This document shows, piece by piece, positions 31,210-38,436 of a DNA stretch of 38,436 bases. This stretch comes from Gemmatimonadaceae bacterium (lineage in GTDB: Bacteria; Gemmatimonadota; Gemmatimonadetes; Gemmatimonadales; Gemmatimonadaceae). Where the stretch lies: NCBI GenBank assembly GCA_025928185.1, contig JAICKA010000019.1:1-38436 (forward strand). The letters run 5' to 3'. Each line of letters begins with the position of its first letter. Position 1 is the first letter of the stretch. The notes under the pieces were generated by a model. The model was not told the DNA's origin. It saw nothing but the letters and a program-made list of their open reading frames with translations, and did no database searches. Position numbers and translations under genes: made by a program.

Positions 31210-32194
31210 TCGCCTTCTTCATGTCGAGGAGACGCGACCACCAGGCTGCGAGCAGCGGCTCCAGTCCGGTGCGCGCGGCCGCGCTGATCGCGAAACAGCC
31301 GAACGCACCTGGCGCCTCGATGGGCGGGACCTCGTCGTCGCCCAGCAGATCCATCTTCGTGAAGACCACGCAATGTGGCTTTTGCGCCAGCTCCTCCGAA
31401 TAGGAGCGCACCTCGTCGCGCAGCTGATCGTACTCGGCCTGCCAGTCGATGGTATCGATGGGGATCAGGAATGCGAGCAGGCGTGTGCGCTCGATGTGGC
31501 GCAGGAACTGGAGTCCGAGCCCGCGGCCCTCGTGCGCGCCGGCGATGATCCCAGGAAGGTCGGCGACGACGAACGTACGCGCGTCGCTGAGTTGAACGAC
31601 GCCCAGGTTCGGGCTCAGGGTGGTGAACGGATAGTCACCGATTTTGGGTCGCGCCGCGGAGATGACCGACAGCAGCGTCGATTTGCCGGCGTTCGGCTCG
31701 CCAACCAGACCGACGTCGGCGATCAACTTGAGCTCCAGCTCGAGCACGCGCGCCTGGCCATCCTCGCCGGGCTGGTATTCGCGCGGGGACTGGTGCGTGG
31801 CGCTGGCGAAATGCGAGTTGCCCTGCCCGCCGCGCCCGCCGCGCGCCACGACGATGCGCTGCCCCGTCTCGAGCACCTCGCCGAGCAGCTCGCGGCTTTC
31901 GAGATCTCGAATGATGGTGCCGACGGGGACCGGCAGTACGATATCGCCGCCGGACCGGCCGCTTCGGTTCGAACCCGAGCCGTGCTCGCCGCTCGGCGCC
32001 GTCCACGAATCTCGATAGGTGTAGTCGAGCAATGTCGACAAATTGGCGTCGCCGATCACGACCACGTCGCCGCCGCGACCGCCGTCGCCGCCGTCGGGGC
32101 CGCCCATCGGCACGAACTTCTCGCGCCGGAACGACACAATGCCGGAGCCACCATCGCCGGCCTTCACATTGACTACAACGCGATCGATGAACAT
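31175..32194 (-). CDS. obgE: GTPase ObgE/CgtA
   Basis: Obg is an essential GTPase of late 50S assembly and stress control. The 339-residue protein has the glycine-rich Obg fold (GGPDGGDGGRGGDVVVIGD, RGGRGGQGNSHFA), then the G domain with G1 GEPNAGKST (165-173), switch region PFTTLSPNLG, G3 DLPGII and G4 FTKMDLL. The C-terminal OCT domain of some homologues is missing, as in many bacteria. It starts 4 bases after the CMD-like gene and overlaps dprA at its end. Confidence 0.96.
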   Translation of the reverse strand: MFIDRVVVNVKAGDGGSGIVSFRREKFVPMGGPDGGDGGRGGDVVVIGDANLSTLLDYTYRDSWTAPSGEHGSGSNRSGRSGGDIVLPVPVGTIIRDLESRELLGEVLETGQRIVVARGGRGGQGNSHFASATHQSPREYQPGEDGQARVLELELKLIADVGLVGEPNAGKSTLLSVISAARPKIGDYPFTTLSPNLGVVQLSDARTFVVADLPGIIAGAHEGRGLGLQFLRHIERTRLLAFLIPIDTIDWQAEYDQLRDEVRSYSEELAQKPHCVVFTKMDLLGDDEVPPIEAPGAFGCFAISAAARTGLEPLLAAWWSRLLDMKKASVRTENVVELP

Positions 32195-32198
32195 CGAC

Positions 32199-32834
32199 TC
32201 ACTTGCCTCTGACTCGGGCCCAGAGCAGCCGCACGGTCTTCGCGCGCTCCGGCGACAGCAGTGTTGCGACGTCGTCTACGGCCGCATCGATCACGTCGAG
32301 CGCGACGCCTGCGTTGCGCGCCCCGTGCAGATGTGAATGCAGCTGCCGATCCTGGCCTGATGCTGCGCAGGCGGCGACGATGCACAGCTCGCGCCGGCCG
32401 AGATCCAGTTGCGGCCGGGAGAGGATCATGCCGTACCCGTCGACGACCATCCGTTCGTCGAGCAGCGGATGCAGCGCGCGCACGTTGTCGCGCAACCGCC
32501 GGTACATGCTGCCGTACACGACGGCGCACGTCTCCTCGCCATCCGCCCGTGCGGCCGCCTGCGTTTCGCCGGGGGTGAACGGCGATTCTACCGCGGGGTG
32601 GATGCGACGCCACTCACGCATGGCATTGAGCGACCGGGGAAAGCCGGCGAAGAGATACGTCTGCAGCAGGAGCTCCTCGGTCCACAGGGCCGGAATGTCG
32701 GTGACCGCGGCGGCGAGCGCGTCGCGCACGTCGCCCTCATCGCCCACGGTGACGACGGCCGACAGGCGCACCAGCGCGCGTGTGGCGTCGTCGAACACGG
32801 ACAAGTTTGCGGACCGCTGGTCGGGCGGCATCAT
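32199..32834 (-). CDS. CMD/AhpD-like helical protein, unknown substrate
   Basis: The 211-residue protein resembles the carboxymuconolactone decarboxylase / AhpD-like superfamily. The C-terminal half has MYRRLRDNVRALHPLLDE, then LDLGRRELCIVAACAASGQDRQLHSHLHGARNAGV (described across its length) and a final helix. The CxxC redox pair of AhpD is absent: only CIVAAC is seen, so peroxidase-type activity is unlikely. The N-terminal half (about 1-90, LWTEELLLQTYLFAGFPRSLNAM) looks like a second copy of the fold. I use ATG 32834; a second ATG follows directly. No Shine-Dalgarno site is clear. Located between the asparaginase gene and obgE. Confidence 0.75.
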   Translation of the reverse strand: MMPPDQRSANLSVFDDATRALVRLSAVVTVGDEGDVRDALAAAVTDIPALWTEELLLQTYLFAGFPRSLNAMREWRRIHPAVESPFTPGETQAAARADGEETCAVVYGSMYRRLRDNVRALHPLLDERMVVDGYGMILSRPQLDLGRRELCIVAACAASGQDRQLHSHLHGARNAGVALDVIDAAVDDVATLLSPERAKTVRLLWARVRGK

Positions 32835-32877
32835 CGGATCGGTGATGTGTGGTATCGAACTATTGCGGGGGGCGCCC

Positions 32878-33888
32878 TCAGGCGAGCAGGCGGATCTCGC
32901 CGACCACTTCCCCGCGGGTGTTCCGGACCGGGCGCCGCCGAAGCTCTTCGAGGCGCGCCGGGAGCTCGACCGGGAGCACGTCGAGCAATTGCAGAAGGCG
33001 GATGACGGCGGGGAACTGGGCGCGCATGGCGCCGTCGTCGACCTTGACCGCGAAGCCAATGCCCTGCTCCGGAATCGCCACGCAGTGGACGCCTTCGGCG
33101 CCGATCTTCGCGACGGCACGGCCATCGGTCTCCTCGATCAGCACGGAGTCGAAACGATCCGTGCCGCCGATGAGGAACGGACGGCTCCGCATCGCGTGAA
33201 CCACCCGCGACGGAATCTCCTCGCCATCGCGCACCGCTCGCGCCAACCGAGCCCAGGCCCGGGCCATGTTCTCGAGCGGCAGCGCGAACGCCACGACCCC
33301 GCAACCATCCACCGCCTGGCCGACGTCATCGTCGTCGAGGCCCGACCACGCAGCGACTGACTGCAGACAGCAGCGCTGTACCGGATGGTCGCGCCGCTCG
33401 TAGCCGTACGTATGCCAGCCCGCCGTGTGGGCGCGCGCAAGCATCGACGCGTGCTTGCCCGAGCAGTTGTTGTGCAAGCGCGTCAGGCGCGCACCGGACT
33501 CGCGCAGCAGCTTGAGGCCGCGCGACGACAGCGGTTCGTGCGGACCGCACGCCAGGTCGCCTTCCTCCATGCCGAGATCGGCGAGCATGCGTCCGGCCAG
33601 CGCGACGTGCTCCGGCTCACCACCGTGCGACGCACAGGAGAGCGCGAGCTGATCGTCGCCCCAGTGTAACGCGTCGAAGCCGCCCGATTCCACGAGCGGC
33701 ATGACCTGAAATGGTTTGGCGCACGACCGCCACGAGCTGACGAGCTGCGTGTCGTGCGCGCTGGCAATCACATTGTCATCGGGTCCGACGATCGCGGCAT
33801 GGACACGGTGTCGGGATTCGATCTCCGCGCCTCGCGTTGCAACGACGTCCAGCTCGAGCGATTTCATCTGGTGGGTGACCGTCCGCAT
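32878..33888 (-). CDS. L-asparaginase II (thermolabile Rhizobium-type) family
   Basis: This 336-residue protein belongs to the asparaginase_II family, unrelated to the E. coli enzymes, and hydrolyses asparagine to aspartate and ammonia. Visible segments are SSWRSCAKPFQVMPLVESG (SxxK-like catalytic core), LALSCASHGGEPEHV, RLHNNCSGKHASMLA, DGCGVVAFALPLENMA and RPFLIGGTDRFDS. Signal peptide and membrane segments are absent. ATG 33888 is used; ATG 33867 (MKSLELDVV) is an equally possible start. TAGGTT lies about 50 bases upstream. Together with arginine deiminase it may supply ammonia, by inference. Substrate specificity is not tested. Confidence 0.85.
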   Translation of the reverse strand: MRTVTHQMKSLELDVVATRGAEIESRHRVHAAIVGPDDNVIASAHDTQLVSSWRSCAKPFQVMPLVESGGFDALHWGDDQLALSCASHGGEPEHVALAGRMLADLGMEEGDLACGPHEPLSSRGLKLLRESGARLTRLHNNCSGKHASMLARAHTAGWHTYGYERRDHPVQRCCLQSVAAWSGLDDDDVGQAVDGCGVVAFALPLENMARAWARLARAVRDGEEIPSRVVHAMRSRPFLIGGTDRFDSVLIEETDGRAVAKIGAEGVHCVAIPEQGIGFAVKVDDGAMRAQFPAVIRLLQLLDVLPVELPARLEELRRRPVRNTRGEVVGEIRLLA

Positions 33889-33966
33889 AAGCGGAAGCCG
33901 GAACGCCAGATCGGGCGCGGCTTCCCGCCGATCTTCGTAACCTAATCGCTGCCCGGCGCTGCGACG

Positions 33967-34869
33967 CTAGCCCGCTGCCGCGGCCCGGGCAAGCCGCTCT
34001 GAACGCGCCGTCACGTAGATGCCGGCGAGAATGAGCGCGCCGCCGATGAACGTGGCCACGCCTGGCACCTCGCGAATTCCCGGCAGCACCGCCGCGAGCA
34101 CCGTCGCACCAACCGGCTCACCAAGCAGCGTGAGGTTGACGACGTACGCCGGGAGATATCGCAGCGCCCAGTTGAGCCCCGTGTGGCCGAGCAACATCGG
34201 GCCGACGGCGAGTGCCGCGAAGATCGCCAGCTCGCGCGGCGGCTGATGCAGCACCGGCGCATGCGCGAAACCGGCGAGCACGATCAGCACGACGAAGCAC
34301 GTGCCGTAGACGAGTCCAACATACGGCCAGATGTCGAGCGTGGAGCGCAACCGCCGGCCGGCGACGAAGTAGCAGGCGGCGGCAACCGCCCCGGCGAGTG
34401 CGAGCACGTCGCCGACCAGCGCGCGCCGCGGGTCCGCGCCCGTGGCGGACGCAAGGTCGGGCAGCGCAACGACCGCCGCTCCAACCATCGCCACCGCAAT
34501 CCCGATCCATTGCCGATAGCTCGGCGGTTCACGCAGCCAGACGGCCGAGAGCAGCGCGACGAGCGCCGGCTGCATGTTGACCAGCACGACCGACGCGGCG
34601 ACCGTCGTCATGTCGATCGACGAGTTCCAGGCCCAAAAGTGCAGCGCGAGCATCGCGCCGGCGCCGACCGCCACGATCACGCCGCGCCGGCTGAGTTGTC
34701 GCCACTGCCGCCACGATCCGCTGACGACGAGCGCAATCGCGATGATGATCAGCGAGAATCCGACGCGCCAGATCGCGATCGCCAGCGGGTGCGCGTGCGA
34801 CAATCGCACGAGCGGGCCGGCGAACGAGATTCCGACGAGCGCGAATGCGAGAACGATCGACGGCGACAT
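33967..34869 (-). CDS. EamA/DMT-family transporter
   Basis: This 300-residue inner-membrane protein of the drug/metabolite transporter superfamily has about ten hydrophobic helices arranged as two EamA repeats (about 1-135 and 145-290). Typical stretches are ISFAGPLVRLSHAHPLAIAIWR, MTTVAASVVLVNMQPALVALLSAVWLREPP and NLTLLGEPVGATVLAAVLPG. Such proteins export or import small metabolites, and the substrate cannot be told from sequence. The gene has its own promoter (34878-34906). It is separated from the asparaginase gene downstream by 78 bases. Confidence 0.9.
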   Translation of the reverse strand: MSPSIVLAFALVGISFAGPLVRLSHAHPLAIAIWRVGFSLIIIAIALVVSGSWRQWRQLSRRGVIVAVGAGAMLALHFWAWNSSIDMTTVAASVVLVNMQPALVALLSAVWLREPPSYRQWIGIAVAMVGAAVVALPDLASATGADPRRALVGDVLALAGAVAAACYFVAGRRLRSTLDIWPYVGLVYGTCFVVLIVLAGFAHAPVLHQPPRELAIFAALAVGPMLLGHTGLNWALRYLPAYVVNLTLLGEPVGATVLAAVLPGIREVPGVATFIGGALILAGIYVTARSERLARAAAAG

Positions 34870-34877
34870 GGCGCGGG

Positions 34878-34906
34878 AGTGTACGGCTCCGCGCGCGGGC
34901 CGTCAA
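34878..34906 (-). promoter_or_regulatory. Promoter of the EamA gene, leaderless layout
   Basis: On the minus strand TTGACG (34901-34906) and TACACT (34878-34883) are spaced by 17 bases. The -10 box ends 8 bases before the ATG at 34869, so the transcript should start at the start codon. The box matches are 5/6 and 4/6 to the sigma-70 consensus. Confidence 0.7.
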
Positions 34907-34937
34907 TGCGCGATGTGCTTCGCGCGCGTCGTGCGCC

Positions 34938-35924
34938 TCACTTGCAGTGGAACACGCAGATCACGCCGCCGAGGTAGCGATGCGGATCCTTCCGCACGTC
35001 CTCGAGAATCGCATTCAGATCGGAGGTCAGCTTGTTCAGCCGGTCGTACAGCGTCGGATCGTTGAGCAGCCGCGCAGCGAGTCCGTTGCCGTTCGTCAGC
35101 GCCTTCATGAGCGAGTCGCCGGCGACGGCCATGCCGACGATGTGCGTGTACAGCGTGTCGTCATGCAGCAGCTTGCCCAGCGTGCCCTGCCGATCGTTGA
35201 GCGCGACGACCAGCGAATCGGCCGAGGTCACCACGCCGACAAAGCGGTTGTAGAGCGTGGGATCGTTGAGGAGACGGCCGAAGCTGCCATTCGGATTCTC
35301 GAATTGCGTGAGCATCGCGTTGGCTCGGCCCATCGTGCCGACGAACTCGTCGTAGAGCGCCCGGTTGGTCATGAGCTGGCCGATCGTGCCCTTGCCACTG
35401 GCGATGGACCCGGTAATCTGCCGGAGGTCGTGCGTCAGGCCGACGAGGTCCGTGACGGCGCCGGCGGCCTGGGCGAGCACGGCGTCGTAATCGAGCGACG
35501 GCGACACGGCAATCGTGTCGCCCGGACGCAGCATCTCGTAGCGCGGCGTCCCGGTCGAGATGTCGACGACCTTGTCGCCGAGCAGTCCCATGCTGCGGAC
35601 CTTGGCCTTCGAGTCGGCGCGCACCTGCGGCTGAAGCGATTGATCGATCGCCAGGCGAAGCCGCAGGTTCCGCGTCGTGTCGTTGTCGACCGGCAGGAAG
35701 TCGATCGATTTGATCGTGCCGGCGAACTGGCCGGCCACGAGAACGCTGCCGCCGGCGCGCAGCCCGTTCGCATTGGGCAGAAACGCGATCAGCTCGTAGC
35801 GCTTGGAAAAGAGGTTGGCGGACTGGCCCAGCTTGTAGATCGCCACGCCGATCACCCCGAGCGCGACGAGAATCATCGCGCCGACCTTGAGCTGTTCCCA
35901 CGTGATGAACGACGAGCGTTTCAT
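34938..35924 (-). CDS. mlaD: MlaD-family lipid-transport substrate-binding protein
   Basis: This 328-residue protein has one N-terminal membrane helix (about 10-32, VGAMILVALGVIGVAIYKLG) and an MCE domain (about 40-125: YELIAFLPNANGLRAGGSVLVAG, then SMGLLGDKVVDI). The long periplasmic tail is made of four near-regular repeats starting at residues 178, 212, 246 and 280, each of the form GxxGxLLxDxxLYxxfV, exactly 34 residues apart. It acts with the MlaE/MlaF ABC core in phospholipid transfer between the membranes. It ends in DPHRYLGGVICVFHCK. The direction of transport (export or retrieval) cannot be told. Last gene of mlaE-mlaF-mlaD. Confidence 0.9.
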   Translation of the reverse strand: MKRSSFITWEQLKVGAMILVALGVIGVAIYKLGQSANLFSKRYELIAFLPNANGLRAGGSVLVAGQFAGTIKSIDFLPVDNDTTRNLRLRLAIDQSLQPQVRADSKAKVRSMGLLGDKVVDISTGTPRYEMLRPGDTIAVSPSLDYDAVLAQAAGAVTDLVGLTHDLRQITGSIASGKGTIGQLMTNRALYDEFVGTMGRANAMLTQFENPNGSFGRLLNDPTLYNRFVGVVTSADSLVVALNDRQGTLGKLLHDDTLYTHIVGMAVAGDSLMKALTNGNGLAARLLNDPTLYDRLNKLTSDLNAILEDVRKDPHRYLGGVICVFHCK

Positions 35925-35926
35925 GA

Positions 35927-36835
35927 TCAGAGCCCGCCCAGAAAGTCTTGGATGTACTCGTCCTCGCTGGCCGTCATCTCTTCGGGCGTACCAAAGAACG
36001 TGATGCGATGGTTGTTCAGCAGCGCCACTTTGGTCGCCATCCGAAACACCGACCGGATGTCGTGCGACACGACGATGCTCGTCGCGTTGAGCTCGCGCTG
36101 GAGCTTCATGATCAACCGCGTGATGGTGTTCGTCGTCAGCGGGTCGAGCCCCGACGTCGGCTCGTCGTACAGCATGATCTCCGGATTGTTCGCCATGCCG
36201 CGGGCGATGCCGACGCGCTTCCGCATGCCGCCGGACAGCTCGGCCGGCATCTGCTCCATGACGAGGTCCGGATCGAGGTCGACGAACTGCAGTTTTTCGC
36301 GCACGCGCTGCTCGATCTCGTCCTCGTTCATGTCGGTGTGTTCGCGCAACGGATACGCGACGTTCTCGAATACCGTCATCGAGTCGAAGAGCGCGGCGCC
36401 CTGAAACACCATCCCCATGCGCTGCCGCACCTCGAGCGCCTCGTCGAACGACAGCGACGTGATGTCCTGATTGTCGATCAGCACGCGCCCGCGATCGGGT
36501 ACCAGCAGCCGGAGCAGGAGCTTGAGAATGGTCGATTTCCCCGTGCCCGATTCCCCGACGATCACGACGGTATCGCTCTCGCGCGCCGTGAACGAGACAT
36601 CCTCGAGAATCGGCCGGTCAAAGGCGAGCGACACGTGCTCGAGGGCGACGATCGGCTCGATCGAATCGCGACGCCGCGGAATGGTCGGCGCCGAGCCGGG
36701 CGGCGTGTCCGTCGCCAACTCGGACCGGATCGCGCGTCGCACGGCCGCCGGCCGCTTGCCGGAATTGCGCGCCGTCGGCTCGGCATTGCGCCGACCCGGC
36801 AGCGCGTCCGGTTCGTTCTGTCGCCGGTCAGCCAT
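35927..36835 (-). CDS. mlaF: MlaF-type ABC transporter ATP-binding protein
   Basis: This ATPase drives the MlaE/MlaD lipid transporter. Its ABC domain starts at about residue 60 with IVALEHVSLAFDRPIL, then Walker A VGESGTGKST, the Q-loop MGMVFQGAALFDSM, the signature LSGGMRKRVGIARG, Walker B IMLYDEPTSGLDP and the H-loop VSHD. The first about 58 residues are a charged, proline-rich, probably disordered extension not found in E. coli MlaF. The start overlaps the mlaE stop by 8 bases; a start further in would shorten the extension. Two bases separate it from mlaD. Confidence 0.93.
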   Translation of the reverse strand: MADRRQNEPDALPGRRNAEPTARNSGKRPAAVRRAIRSELATDTPPGSAPTIPRRRDSIEPIVALEHVSLAFDRPILEDVSFTARESDTVVIVGESGTGKSTILKLLLRLLVPDRGRVLIDNQDITSLSFDEALEVRQRMGMVFQGAALFDSMTVFENVAYPLREHTDMNEDEIEQRVREKLQFVDLDPDLVMEQMPAELSGGMRKRVGIARGMANNPEIMLYDEPTSGLDPLTTNTITRLIMKLQRELNATSIVVSHDIRSVFRMATKVALLNNHRITFFGTPEEMTASEDEYIQDFLGGL

Positions 36836-37760
36836 TGGCCAGCAGCGAGAGCAGCAACTGCGTGATGAAGTAATCGACCACGAGAATGAGAATGCTGGAC
36901 GTGACCACCGTGCGGGTCGTGCTCTGCCCTACGCCTTCGGTGCCCCCGGTGGTATTCAGTCCGAAATAGCAGGCGGTGACCGAGATCAACGCGCCGAACA
37001 CGAATGGTTTGATCAGTCCCTGAATGAAGTCGTTCGGGATGTAGCGAAGCGTGAATCCATCCGAGGCCATCTGGTCCCAGACCGTGCGCCAGTACTGGCC
37101 GCTCGGCAGCCCCACGACGAATGCCGCAATGATGTTGCCGCCGATGATGCCGACGAAGTCGTCGATGATCGTCAACACGGGCACCATGATCAGCGCCGCG
37201 ACGACTCGCGGCGTGACGAGCTTCTTGATCGGATCGGTGCCGAGCGTGTTGAGCGCGTCGATCTGCTCGGTCACGCGCATGGACCCGAGCTGTGCCGCGA
37301 TTCCCGAACCAACTCGTCCGGCGACCATCAGTCCGGCGAGCACGGGGCCCAGCTCGCGTATCATCGACGCCGACACGAGATTGCCGATGTACATCGTCGC
37401 GCCGAACGTCTTGAGCTGCACCGACGACTGAAGGGCCAGCACCATCCCCGTAAACAGTCCGGTCAGCAGAACGATGCCCAGCGACTGCACGCCGATCTCG
37501 TCCATCTGCTGCACCACGTCCTGGGCGTAGAACGGACGCGCGAAGATGAATCGCAGCGATTTAGCGGCGAGAACGAAGTACTCCTGCAGCGACAGGACTT
37601 TCGATTTCGCCGCATCGTTGAGCCGACGGAGAATGGCAGGCAATCGAGTGCGGTCGGGGCGGAGCGAAAGGCGACGGACGAGCCCGGAAAGGGCAAGGCC
37701 TGTGCCGGAGACAGCCGTTCGGTTGACCCCGGATTGGGGGCCGCTAGGTTGCTCCGCCAT
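36828..37760 (-). CDS. mlaE: MlaE-type ABC transporter permease
   Basis: This is the membrane permease of the Mla/MCE lipid transporter, 310 residues with five or six hydrophobic helices. Family hallmarks are FTGMVLALQSSVQLKTFGA, RELGPVLAGLMVAGRVGSGIAAQLGSM, VTEQIDALNTLGTDPIKKLVTPRVVA and a C-terminal SILILVVDYFITQLLLSLL. An N-terminal cytoplasmic extension of about 60 residues (Ser/Arg/Pro-rich) precedes the core. The ATG at 37758-37760 overlaps the start codon of the divergent hldE gene by two bases. First gene of mlaE-mlaF-mlaD. Confidence 0.94.
   Translation of the reverse strand: MAEQPSGPQSGVNRTAVSGTGLALSGLVRRLSLRPDRTRLPAILRRLNDAAKSKVLSLQEYFVLAAKSLRFIFARPFYAQDVVQQMDEIGVQSLGIVLLTGLFTGMVLALQSSVQLKTFGATMYIGNLVSASMIRELGPVLAGLMVAGRVGSGIAAQLGSMRVTEQIDALNTLGTDPIKKLVTPRVVAALIMVPVLTIIDDFVGIIGGNIIAAFVVGLPSGQYWRTVWDQMASDGFTLRYIPNDFIQGLIKPFVFGALISVTACYFGLNTTGGTEGVGQSTTRTVVTSSILILVVDYFITQLLLSLLANG
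37723..37750 (+). promoter_or_regulatory. Candidate promoter of hldE within mlaE
   Basis: TTGACC (37723-37728), a 16-base spacer and TAGGTT (37745-37750) end 8 bases before the hldE ATG. The -35 is good and the -10 is weak. The box TAGGTT also occurs before arcA and upstream of the asparaginase gene. The predicted mRNA is leaderless. The site lies inside the 5' end of mlaE on the other strand. Confidence 0.45.
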
Positions 37761-38436
37761 GCCCCACTCACTCTCCCGCGAGCGCGTACTGTCGCTGCTG
37801 GATCGCGCGTCGCAGCGTCGTGTCGCGGTGATCGGCGACGTGATGCTCGACGTCTACCTCCGCGGCGAGGTCGAGCGTATTTCGCCAGAGGCGCCGGTGC
37901 CGGTCGTTCGGGTGCGCGACCGTCGGTACGCGCTCGGCGGCGCGGGCAACGTCGCGCAGAACGTGCGTGCGGTTGGCGCGCGCTGCGACCTGGTGGCCGC
38001 AGTGGGCGACGACGCCGGCGGGCAGCAGCTGCGCACCATGCTCATCGCGATCGCCGCCGAGCTCGACTCGTTGATCGTGGTCGACCGGCCCACGACGACC
38101 AAAACGCGGATCGTCGCCCGCGCCCAGCAGGTTGTGCGCGTCGATGACGAGGAGGATGCCGATCTGGACGGCGACGAAGTCGACCGTCTGCTCCAGGCGG
38201 TGCGGCTCGCCGTCGAATCGGCCGACGCGCTGATTCTGGAGGATTACAACAAGGGCGTGCTCGTGCCGCGCGTCATCGAAGCGGCAATGCAGGCCGCCCG
38301 CGCGAGACAGATTCCCATCGTCGTCGATCCAAAGTACCGAAATTTCTTTCTCTATCGCGGCGCCACGATCTTCAAGCCCAACCGCCGCGAGCTCGAACAG
38401 GCGCTCGGTGCGGACGTCGATCTCGACGATCCGCGC
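37759..38436 (+). CDS. hldE: D-glycero-beta-D-manno-heptose-7-phosphate kinase, 3' end missing
   Basis: This pfkB-family kinase (RfaE1 domain) phosphorylates heptose 7-phosphate in the ADP-heptose pathway for the LPS inner core. My translation begins MPHSLSRERVLSLLDRAS and continues with VAVIGDVMLDVYLRGEVER, ISPEAPVPVVRVRDRRYALGGAGNVA, LILEDYNKGVL and VVDPKYRNFFLY (read in parts). About 226 residues are visible before the window ends, so it cannot be decided whether an RfaE2 nucleotidyltransferase domain is fused (true HldE) or the kinase stands alone. LPS heptose synthesis supports a diderm cell with lipopolysaccharide, matching the Mla operon next to it. Confidence 0.93.
   Translation, partial: MPHSLSRERVLSLLDRASQRRVAVIGDVMLDVYLRGEVERISPEAPVPVVRVRDRRYALGGAGNVAQNVRAVGARCDLVAAVGDDAGGQQLRTMLIAIAAELDSLIVVDRPTTTKTRIVARAQQVVRVDDEEDADLDGDEVDRLLQAVRLAVESADALILEDYNKGVLVPRVIEAAMQAARARQIPIVVDPKYRNFFLYRGATIFKPNRRELEQALGADVDLDDPR

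Noticed and set aside
1-38436. CRISPR arrays, rRNA genes or prophage structural genes
   Set aside because: No regularly spaced repeats, rRNA-like sequence or phage structural proteins were found in the window.

Overview
The window is about 38 kb of high-GC DNA from a diderm bacterium. An Mla-type lipid transport operon, a heptose-kinase gene (hldE/rfaE1), a Rex repressor and an RsbV/RsbW/SpoIIE-type switch occur together. The overall protein style fits Gemmatimonadota; this is my recognition, not a marker-gene proof.

Layout. (1) 1-3604: the translation operon infC-rpmI-rplT-pheS-pheT on the minus strand (pheT is cut by the window edge). It has its own promoter, a structured leader and an AUU start codon for infC. 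(2) 3605-8359: an accessory island. It holds an IS1595-type transposase gene, an operon of an unknown protein plus an XRE-ImmA/IrrE protease-regulator with palindromic operator candidates, an odd class II tRNA gene, a 41-residue gene, and a three-gene minus-strand operon ending in a Doc-type toxin. About 420 bp without a confident gene follow. (3) 8360-11362: metallo-hydrolase, DnaQ-like exonuclease and arginine deiminase, transcribed as one unit and divergent from rex. A textbook Rex operator lies between arginine deiminase and rex. (4) 12114-33888: a long run of minus-strand housekeeping genes, mostly overlapping or separated by a few bases: asparaginase, CMD-like protein, obgE, dprA, hemW, hrcA, dnaJ, prmA, rsmE, HIT protein, rpsU, yqeY-like, mutS2, dnaG, zinc-ribbon protein, recJ, rsmD, coaD, pta, STAS protein, RsbW-like kinase, SpoIIE phosphatase, rsmA. 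(5) 33967-37760: an EamA transporter, then mlaE-mlaF-mlaD. (6) 37759-end: the start of hldE/rfaE1, divergent from mlaE with overlapping start codons.

How it works together. The two ends are core translation and envelope functions. The central cluster couples DNA replication and repair (dnaG, recJ, mutS2, dprA), rRNA and ribosomal-protein modification (rsmA, rsmD, rsmE, prmA), ribosome assembly (obgE, rpsU) and heat-shock control (hrcA, dnaJ). The island is the only part that looks acquired. Its regulators, toxin and tRNA-like gene are the most likely place for something undescribed. A repeated promoter layout, with a -10 box 6-8 bases before the start codon, suggests that leaderless mRNAs are common in this organism.
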